64,000 nucleotides of DNA from Diphasiastrum complanatum (lineage: Eukaryota > Streptophyta > Lycopodiopsida > Lycopodiales > Lycopodiaceae): NCBI GenBank assembly GCA_029204225.1, contig CM055092.1:45518087-45582086 (forward strand), read 5' to 3'. Position 1 is the first letter of the stretch; each line of letters opens with the position of its first letter. Below are positions 56,945 to 64,000 of this stretch, in pieces. The notes below the pieces were generated by a model. That model had not been told where the DNA came from. It did no database searches and saw only the letters and a program-made list of their open reading frames with translations. Made by a program: the position numbers and the translations under genes.

Positions 56945-57982
56945 GGACGATAACCCATATAGCTAACAAGCAAGCCGCCCGAAACTCAACTAACTCGAAG
57001 CTTCGTTACAAACAAGTAACATCCATTCCAAGCAAGTCGTTTGACTTACATCAAACTTAACCAAATCAAAGCTTTGTCACGAGCGCTGGAAGCCAATATG
57101 GTGTCACGACAGACTAGACAACCATAAACAGGTAACTTCCACCCAAGTAGGCCATCCAACTCAGCCATCAGGTTAGAGTCCATTTTCCAAGAGCTTAATC
57201 CATTCACCTTCATGCAAGGAACACTAAAACCACAAGCCGCAACAGATATGGAGACAACTAGTTCCTAGACTGAATGGTCCCAACAACATACCACTGGCAT
57301 CCCGAACTGAATAGTCCCGACAACATATCGTATGACGTCCTGGGATACAACCCTGAGCTAAGTGCCAGATCAAAAAGATTTGAAGCGATCTTATGATTGG
57401 CACTTTTACCAAACACTGAAACCCAGAAGGTAATCAAAGTCAGTTTGAAAAAAATCTCACTTTATTAATATATCTGAAAAGGTTACATTTCAATTGTGTG
57501 ACCGACCCTAGTCTTCGGGACCCTAGCATGCCAAGGCGGGCGCCTGGACAACATTCCAACAAGGGGAACTGAGGCTCCGTCCTAAGTCGCAATCCGCATC
57601 CCCCTATAGTTCTGGTGGGATTCGCCACCTCCCCTCATACCAAGTGCTCTGCCCATGCGGATAAAGCACGTTTTGTCTCTCTAGAGTATTTTCCCTCTAG
57701 AAAGTCATTTTCTCTCTCTAGAATTTATTGATCCCAAGGCTTCCTTTAAACATGCCTAGATCGTGTGAGATGATTGCACATCGATCCGAGCTCTCTGGAC
57801 TTCGCTAGAACCAATCAAAGTCTTTCAGCCATAGGAACTTGGCGCCGACTGGATTCTAGTCACAGTGGAGGCGGGAGTGGCGCCGACGTCGGTGGCGCCA
57901 GGAGTAGCAGTGGTGCTCCTAGCGTCGGGGACAAAGCTGACACCGGAAGTAAAGCTTGCATTGTAAATGTAGCTTTACAACA
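56945..57982 (-). repeat. Truncated 3' LTR of copia G (B family)
   Basis: The minus strand shows polypurine AGGTGGGGTGGA (57,994-57,983) followed by TGTTGTAAAGCTACA, an LTR start. The far part (57,470-56,945) matches the B-family LTRs at 35,606-36,890. I therefore infer that B and G are one family. The last 200 bp of the LTR are missing. AATAAAG on the minus strand near 57,462 could be its polyadenylation signal. Confidence 0.55.
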
Positions 57983-58219
57983 TCCACCCCACCTTTATAA
58001 AATCTGATGTCCTCATCAGATGTCAAGAGGTGTTGGAAGATAGATTACTTGATCTACTAATCAACCAATGATTAGATCTCATCAAAAATCTAGCAAGAAC
58101 AACAAGCAAATGATTAAACTTGAGACCTACTAGCTTCACACATGTGAAGAACAGTACTTGTGTGGCCTTACAGTAGAGAGTGAAGTACACAAGTGTTAGA
58201 AAGCAATAGAACCATAAAA

Positions 58220-59420
58220 TCACAACTCAAATATGAACTTGAGAGCTTTGCAATACTTAGGCTTATCAAAATTGGCAAGACTATGCATGCTATGATAACA
58301 TAGAGTTTGTATCATATCTTCATGCTCGGTTATCATGCTAATCTCATATCTAATGAGGCTAAATACTTCATTATGGAGATAAGTTTCCTTAAAGGATGAT
58401 TCACTTACTCTCATAAAGAGTTTACAATTTGCCTTGATACATGCAAAAAGACAATTTTTCACACTACGAGTGGACAAATCACTCTTGCTCTTGCAAGACT
58501 CAAGAGCATACATTTGATGACATGACCATTTGCTTTCTAATTGATCTAAAATCAATTTCAAATCTTTAAGAACATCAACTATGTTTTCAAGAGAAACACC
58601 ATACTCAACTAGTATTGCTTTACTCCAACTTTGAGATGCAAAAGTCTTACTAAAGCAAATTGATTCACCAAATGACATAAGAGAAGCAAGCATGAGATGT
58701 ATACCTCTTGAAATGTGCTCCTCTTTTTCTTGAAATGTGAGCCATATGAGCTCAACCATGTCTCTTGATATTCTTCTTGGAATCATAACTTGAGAAGGAC
58801 TCTCCTCCTCAATCCTTGACACACTTGAACCTCGAGATGACTCCTCAAGATCAACTTCTTGGTGCTGCTCCTTGATGGAAATCCGAGGCCTCCATGTCTC
58901 AAAATGATCACAACAAACATGATCATATAATGTGCACTTCATATGATCATCAACGTTACTTATGCTAGAACCATAAGTCCAAAAACTTACCACACCTTGG
59001 CATGATTTTTCTAATATTAAAATCAAAAAATATTTCTATCTCAATAAGGCTAACTACTTGCTTATGGATATAAGTGTCCACTTTGGATGCTTCGCTTATT
59101 CTCATAAGAAGTTTACAACTTACCTTTAAAATTGAAAATTTACAATTTTCAACATTATGAATGAACACATCATTCATGATCTTATTGAAACCAAAAGAAA
59201 ATACATTATGAAGACATTTCCATTTCCTTGACTTCATATTCAATGTGAGTTTACAAGGAAAAAATGCTTTTTTATCTATTGAGGCATCACACTCAACTAG
59301 TATTGCCTTAATCCCCATTTGAGATACAAAAATCTCTTCAAAGCAAAATAGTTCTTCATAAGATGTCATGAGAGCATAAATTGAACTATTTTCATTTTGT
59401 GATTGCTCCTCCTTAATCTT
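58220..59420 (-). CDS. Copia G 3' accessory region: two paralogous modules
   Basis: Between RNase H (ends 59,733) and the polypurine tract, two similar modules of about 150 residues follow each other. Module 1 (59,420-58,965) reads IKEEQSQNENSSIYALMTS, EELFCFEEIFVSQMGIKAIL, CKLLMRISEASKVDTYIHKQ. Module 2 (58,760-58,220) reads QEKEEHISRGIHLMLASLMS, ESICFSKTFASQSWSKAIL, CKLFMRVSESSFKETYLHNE. Shared landmarks are KAILVE, a KWKC/KWSC block, NC-F---K--CKL-MR-SE, TY-H--V-SLI--EI. The second is inside a 268-codon frame open from 59,026, with a Ser/Glu-rich N-terminus. The two frames overlap by about 60 bases. I know no family for these. Sireviruses carry an envelope-like frame in this position, but I see no membrane segment. 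Confidence 0.5.
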
Positions 59421-59729
59421 TCTTGTTTTTCAAATCATTGTTTCCAATTTACTTTGTGCATGCCTTGCATGTCACTTTGGATCACTTACAATCATTGCAT
59501 GTGATATGCCACGAGTTTCTATAAGCTCATAATTGGCATTTCTATGTCTATATTCTATATGCATGTTGTATATGGCCAACTAGACTCAAGAAACCATGTA
59601 GCCCGAGCTTCTTCTAGGCCAAATTTGGCACTTGCAATATGAAACATTACATACACATAGAAAAAACTTTTTCTAAAGCCTAAACTCAAGATAAATGATT
59701 TCTCATTTTCAACACTCCTAAAAATTAAT

Positions 59730-60520
59730 CTATGTTGACTTGAACATGGATCTTGGAATTAATCCAAGATTGGCTCTATGCTTGATGAAGGAATTTTTGC
59801 TCAAAGGTTTGGTGAGCAAATCTGCAATACATGATGATGTGTCGATGTGTTCCAAATAGATTTTTCCTCCAATGAGCTTCTTTCTCACGAAGTGATGTGC
59901 AACTTCGATATGTTTGCTCGTTGCATGAAATATTGGGTTGTTGGCAAGGGCTTGTGCTGAAATATTGTCACACATGATCAATGGTAGATCATCTTCCTTG
60001 ATAGTCTTTAGCTCCAAAGCAACCTCTTGATCCAAAGCACTTCTTTTGTTGTAGTAGTAAGTGCCTTATATTTAGCTTCACATGATAAGAGTGATATGGT
60101 ATCTTGTTTTTTAGAAAGCCAAGATATTAAATTTCCTCCAAGATATATGACATATGCACTTGTACATTTCCGATCTACTTTGTCACTAGCAAAATTCGAG
60201 TCAGAATAGCCAACAATAGAAAGATCTTCACTTTTGTATAACAGACCATAATCATAGGTTGAAGATATATACCTAAGTACCCTTTTGGCCATTTTCCAAT
60301 GATGAATAGTAGGATTTTGCATAGCTTGGCTTAACTTATGGACACTAAAACTTACATCAGGCCTAGTTATAGTAAGCCAAATTAAGGAGCCTATAAGACT
60401 TTTAAAAAGAGTGATGTCCTCGAAGGATCTTTCATCACCTTTATTAGGGTCTTTTACAATTTTCTCCATAGGAGTATCAATACTCTTACAATCTAGCATA
60501 TTAAAAAATTTCAACATCAA
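59730..60520 (-). pseudogene. Copia G RT end and RNase H
   Basis: The frame reads RSFEDITLFKSLIGSLIWLT, TRPDVSFSVHKLSQAMQNP, then the RNase H blocks GYSDSNFASDKVDRKCTSA, ISLLSCEAKYKALTT with the catalytic Glu region, and, after a frame change at about 60,020, LPLIMCDNISAQALANNP, ATSKHIEVAHHFVRKKL, CIADLLTKPLSKNSFIKH. It ends FKST and a stop. Confidence 0.92.
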
Positions 60521-60535
60521 AAGAGCATACTTAGA

Positions 60536-61480
60536 TTAACAAATAAAAGCTTTTACATTATGGAAGTCAATCTCTAATCCTAAGATATAATGAATTCTTC
60601 CAAGATCTTGCATCTTGAATTCTCCTTTAAGTGCAATCTTAGTTTCTTCAACTAAATTGATACAACTCCCACTTAGGATAATATCATCAACATAAATTAG
60701 AAGAATGACAATATTACTAGCATAGAACTTGATATACAAGGAAGGATCAAAATTGCTAAGATTGAATCCTAGTGAGATAAGGAAAGTGCTTAGTCGAGAA
60801 TACCACGATCTTGGTGCCTGCTTTAGTCCATAAAGACTTTTGAAGAACAAGCAAGGTCTTGTCTTGGATAAACCTAGGAGGTTGTTCCATATAGATCTTT
60901 TCTTCTAGATATCCATTTAAGAAAGCATTTGAGACATGTAGTTGGAAAACTTGCCATTTGAAAAACAAGCAATAAAAATGATGACTCTTATTGATACCAT
61001 ATTTGCAACAGGAGCAAAAGTCTCCTCATAATCAAGTCCATAAACTTGGGCAAAGCCTTTTGTACAAAGTCTTGTCTTATACTTGTTGATTGTGCCATCT
61101 TGATTATATTTGACTCAAAAAATCCATTTGCAACCAATAGTATGTTTGTTGGATGGAAGATCCACAAGCTCCCATGTATTGTTGGTAATCAATGCATCAT
61201 ATTCCTCCTTCATGGCTAGAAACCATTCTCTTGAGTTGAGTGCTTCATGTACATCCTTTGGCTTTTCATGTGAAACAAAATATGCATAATTAGTGGAGTT
61301 GAGTTTCACCTGTTTGCTTTTATCTCCATATGTGAGCCTCTTAGGCTTGAATCTTTCTCTCAGTGATCTCCTTGGTGAGAAAACTCGAGGTGACTCCTCA
61401 ATTCTCGGCCCCATCTCACCATGGAGAGTGGTGCATTCAAGGCTCTCTTCCAAAACTAGCCAAGATGCCATTTTTGTCAA
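60536..61480 (-). pseudogene. Copia G reverse transcriptase
   Basis: From the N-terminal side: FSPRRSLRERFKPKRLTYG linker, HEALNSREWFLAMKEEYDAL, NTWELVDLPSNKHTIGCKW, then (after a frame change) QVFQLHVSNAFLNGYLEE, FKSLYGLKQAPRSWYSRLS, LLIYVDDIILSGS with the catalytic YVDD, and MQDLGRIHYILGLEID. Frames change near 61,100 and 60,900. Integrase, protease and gag are absent: at 61,480 the sequence passes into non-copia DNA, so G is 5'-truncated. Confidence 0.92.
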
Positions 61481-63340
61481 AGGCTAGGGAGGCCATTCAA
61501 GTTTCCCCTTTTGTACACCCTAGAAGCCCAAAATGTCAATGGCTAGTGGGTGTACCTCCCAAATTTTTTAGCCTCCAAGGTGTTTTGGCATTTATTATCC
61601 AAATTTTGGGTGAGGCCCTTTTTCAACCCCTATTTTTAGTAGGTGGCCTTCATTTTTCTTTGGGTACCTTTGTTTTTGGCCTTTCTTTGATTTTTCAAGA
61701 GTCATGCGCCTACTGCTCATTTGTCTGGGTTTTTGGTCTGTTGGATAACCACTTGGCCCACACATTTCGTTAATTGCCTGTAAATTGCCCGAACTTTGCC
61801 GTTAGGGTCTCTGTGATTCCTTGACACTAAATCCATATTTCTCGGTCCCGTTTTTGCCCGAAACTTTTCTTTCTCGGATTTTTCTTCTGTGATTGACTTT
61901 TTCGACATTCATGACAAGGGCTCCCACGAAAACACGGTTTTCCTGAAAAATACACTGAGTGATCAACCGATTCGACTGGGAATAACCACTTCTCCTCTCT
62001 GTATTGACTCTTCTCTCAAGCCCTATATTCTGACAATAGTCCATGTAGGACAACTTATTGTCCTAAGATCCAATACACAAGATGGTAGGAAGAAGTACTG
62101 GTTTTTTGCTAGTCTATGGAATCAATTGAATGTGCAAGGTGTCCTGCATGATTTGCCACGTGGAAGACATACATTGTTAGCCGATGCCATGTCCTGAGGT
62201 GTCGATGCAGAACCTCTCCACTCAAAAGGGCCTCTAGCAGAGATGAAGTTGAGAGCAGAGTCTGAGAGCACAAGAATTATTAGTGCTAGGCTAAAATATA
62301 TAGTTGTGAGCCCCATGGTATGTCCCGAAAGATGGACAGCCATGTGGGAGCTAGCAAAGATTGGGGTTCACTCTGTTGCAAGAGGTGGACTCCAAAACAA
62401 TATGTAATTGGGTTCAATAGCTCGTGGCAATAGATACAGACCTCCTCCACGAGTTCTAGAGCATGTGTAATGTACTGAAATGTTGTTGCTCTTTTAATTG
62501 AAAATTATTTCACTTGCATTTCCTTCCATGCTCCACCTTCATGCATTTTGTTTGGGTACTGATGTATGAATGTGCTTGTTGATGCTTTCTTCTCTTAAGG
62601 ATTGGTTTGGGATTAGCATCAGGTAGATGTGCAAGACTTGGAAATCGATCTACTATTCCACTGATTTATAATGTTCCCTAGTTTTGACTCCATGAGGAGT
62701 TTTTGTTACAAATGTTGAGTGACAATTGTAGCAAACACTCTATAGGATTCCTGTTTAGTTAAAATTGTGTTGACGAATCTGTGATTTCAGTAGGAGTAGA
62801 ATTAGTTTAATTCTCTCTTCTTTGAGTAGAGTAGATTAGGAATAATCTGCAGACTATAAACAATCAAGAAATAATCCCAAGCAGAACTGTAGAACATAGG
62901 ATTTGAATTCTGATAGATCCAGATTGAAGTTGAACATCCATTATCAGTAGGATCGAGACCAGATCATTAGTTGTGCCTCTGACAAGCGGGTACAACACCA
63001 CTATACTCCATAATAGACTTCGTGACTAGGTTATAGCTAAATCGATTTGTAGACACGTGAATCCCCTAGCCATACTGAGTCTCTGTCAAAAATTATTGAG
63101 CCTACCATTTTAGACAGAGAATCAGTAAACGTGAGGTAGACGATTTTGAACAAACAAACACCGAGGAATATCAGCAAATAGAGTCCAGTAGATTCTTTAG
63201 CAAACACACGTGACTTGCCACATGGCAGCCTACGACAGGCTTGGTAGATAACAAGCCTATGTGGCCTACTATACAAGCCTATGGTAGGCCTACGTCGCTT
63301 GCCACGTGACATCTTTTGAGCCCCACCTCTTTCTCTCTCT
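61481..63340. other. Mixed intergenic DNA with LTR-like segment
   Basis: No gene is recognised. Bases 62,225-62,420 resemble the B2 LTR segment at 42,060-42,220 (GAGAGC-CAAGAATTATTAG, GTGAGCCCCATGGT, GCCATGTGGGAGCTAG). Bases 63,195-63,315 contain repeated AGCCTATG-TAGGCCTACG and CTTGCCACGTGACA patterns forming partial inverted repeats. Confidence 0.5.
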
Positions 63341-63480
63341 AGGTAAATAGGGAGTTGGCTTCCATTGGAGAGAAGATTCATGATGGAGAGCTTGTACAAA
63401 TTGTTCTTAATGGTCTAGGAGATGACTTTGCAAATTTGGTCCAAAGTTTTGCCATCCAAGACACTTTGCCAACTATAGAA
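63341..63480 (+). pseudogene. Copia gag fragment (F/C family)
   Basis: The frame reads RELASIGEKIHDGELVQIV, LNGLGDDFANLVQSF and AIQDTLPT. It overlaps the end of F gag (18,150-18,230) and the start of C gag (IQVILNGLLDAHANIVQS). The match ends at about 63,480. Confidence 0.75.
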
Positions 63481-63880
63481 AAACTTCATATCCCTGAAAG
63501 TTGTGATTATAATGAAGAAGATCCAACAGTTCACAACATGTACAACAAAAGATTACATTGTCAAGAGACAAAAGTGCATCTCAATCATTACATCGGTGAT
63601 GATGGAGACTACACTGATGATAACGAGGCTGGTTCCGAATAATACAAAGTTGAAAAAGATAATTCTGAATATCAATCTTCTCTTTGTACAATGGCATTCA
63701 ACGGCACATCCATGCAAACAGAAGATGTTTTCTCTATGGCTCTTAAACCAATTACTAGCACCACTAGGTTACAGACAGGAGATAATACTATTTATGGGAG
63801 CATAGTGACCATTCCTAGTTCTTGTTACAATGGTGTGAGCAGTACATTAGAGGCAAATCAATATTCAACGAAATTCTGAC
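63481..63880 (+). CDS. Unidentified acidic open frames
   Basis: The gag frame continues with HIPESCDYNEEDPTVHNMY, YIGDDGDYTDDNEAGSE and a stop at about 63,640. It reopens as QSSLCTMAFNGTSMQTEDV and SMALKPITSTTRLQTGDN. The acidic, Asp/Tyr-rich composition does not match a known gag C-terminus. It may be the start of another sequence running off the window. Bases 63,880-64,000 are not assignable. Confidence 0.3.
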
Positions 63881-64000
63881 GAAATTCCTTTTGAGAAAAT
63901 ACCAACCTTTGATGGAGAAATGAGTTCTTTACATATTGATGACTGGTAAGATCTATCGTGGATGAAAATATTCAGCTACATTTGTTGGATTTATACCCTC

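Overview
The window looks like nuclear DNA from a land plant with a large, repeat-rich genome. The evidence is one intron-containing plant-type gene with good GT/AG splice sites, a G-box-rich upstream region, AT-rich intergenic DNA with GA, AT and GT microsatellites, and many nested Ty1/copia and Ty3/gypsy LTR retrotransposons primed from initiator-Met and Asp tRNAs. I cannot tell fern, lycophyte, gymnosperm or angiosperm from the sequence alone.

Layout. 1-4.3 kb: copia gag scraps, a LINE reverse transcriptase relic, and a degenerate tandem repeat. 4.3-9.0 kb: half of a composite element, in which copia 'A' (minus strand) lies inside copia 'C'. 9.0-10.3 kb: an LTR of a third family ('B') and an A-like LTR fragment. 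10.3-18.7 kb: a copia RT scrap, an unidentified decayed coding region, a tandem repeat with a period of about 190 bp, a dead protein kinase gene, and a deleted copia ('F'). 18.7-22.2 kb: AT-rich DNA with no gene. 22.2-25.2 kb: the only apparently intact host gene, seven exons on the minus strand, 595 codons, which I read as an ATP-grasp-like enzyme of unknown function. 25.3-27.5 kb: its upstream region, with six CACGTG boxes and, at the far end, a long foldback. 28.7-33.4 kb: the other half of the A-in-C composite. 33.4-42.3 kb: B-family LTR copies and a decayed gypsy ('B2') with a long 3' region after integrase. 42.3-55.5 kb: a nearly complete gypsy 'D' (minus strand) inserted into the B2 LTR. 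55.5-61.5 kb: the rest of that LTR, a B-family LTR, and copia 'G' (minus strand) with an unusual duplicated reading frame between pol and the polypurine tract. 61.5-64 kb: LTR-like and gag fragments.

The main result is structural. The two halves of A and C, now about 24 kb apart and in opposite orientation, carry matching target-site duplications (AGAAC for A, TTATG for C). Flipping the segment from about 4,317 to 28,718 back rebuilds A inside C and also rebuilds the third copy of a tandem repeat at the outer breakpoint. This is a clean two-break inversion that carries the host gene. In addition, the LTRs of inner element A differ far more than the LTRs of outer element C. That is the reverse of normal nesting, and it suggests that C moved while already carrying A as antisense cargo. 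Second, gypsy D has a long 3' reading frame with its own upstream TATA box and an array of a GCGAGAGTT/AACTCTCGC motif. The same motif fills the leader before gag, so the two reading frames may share a regulatory module. Third, copia G has two paralogous modules of about 150 residues after RNase H that I do not recognise.
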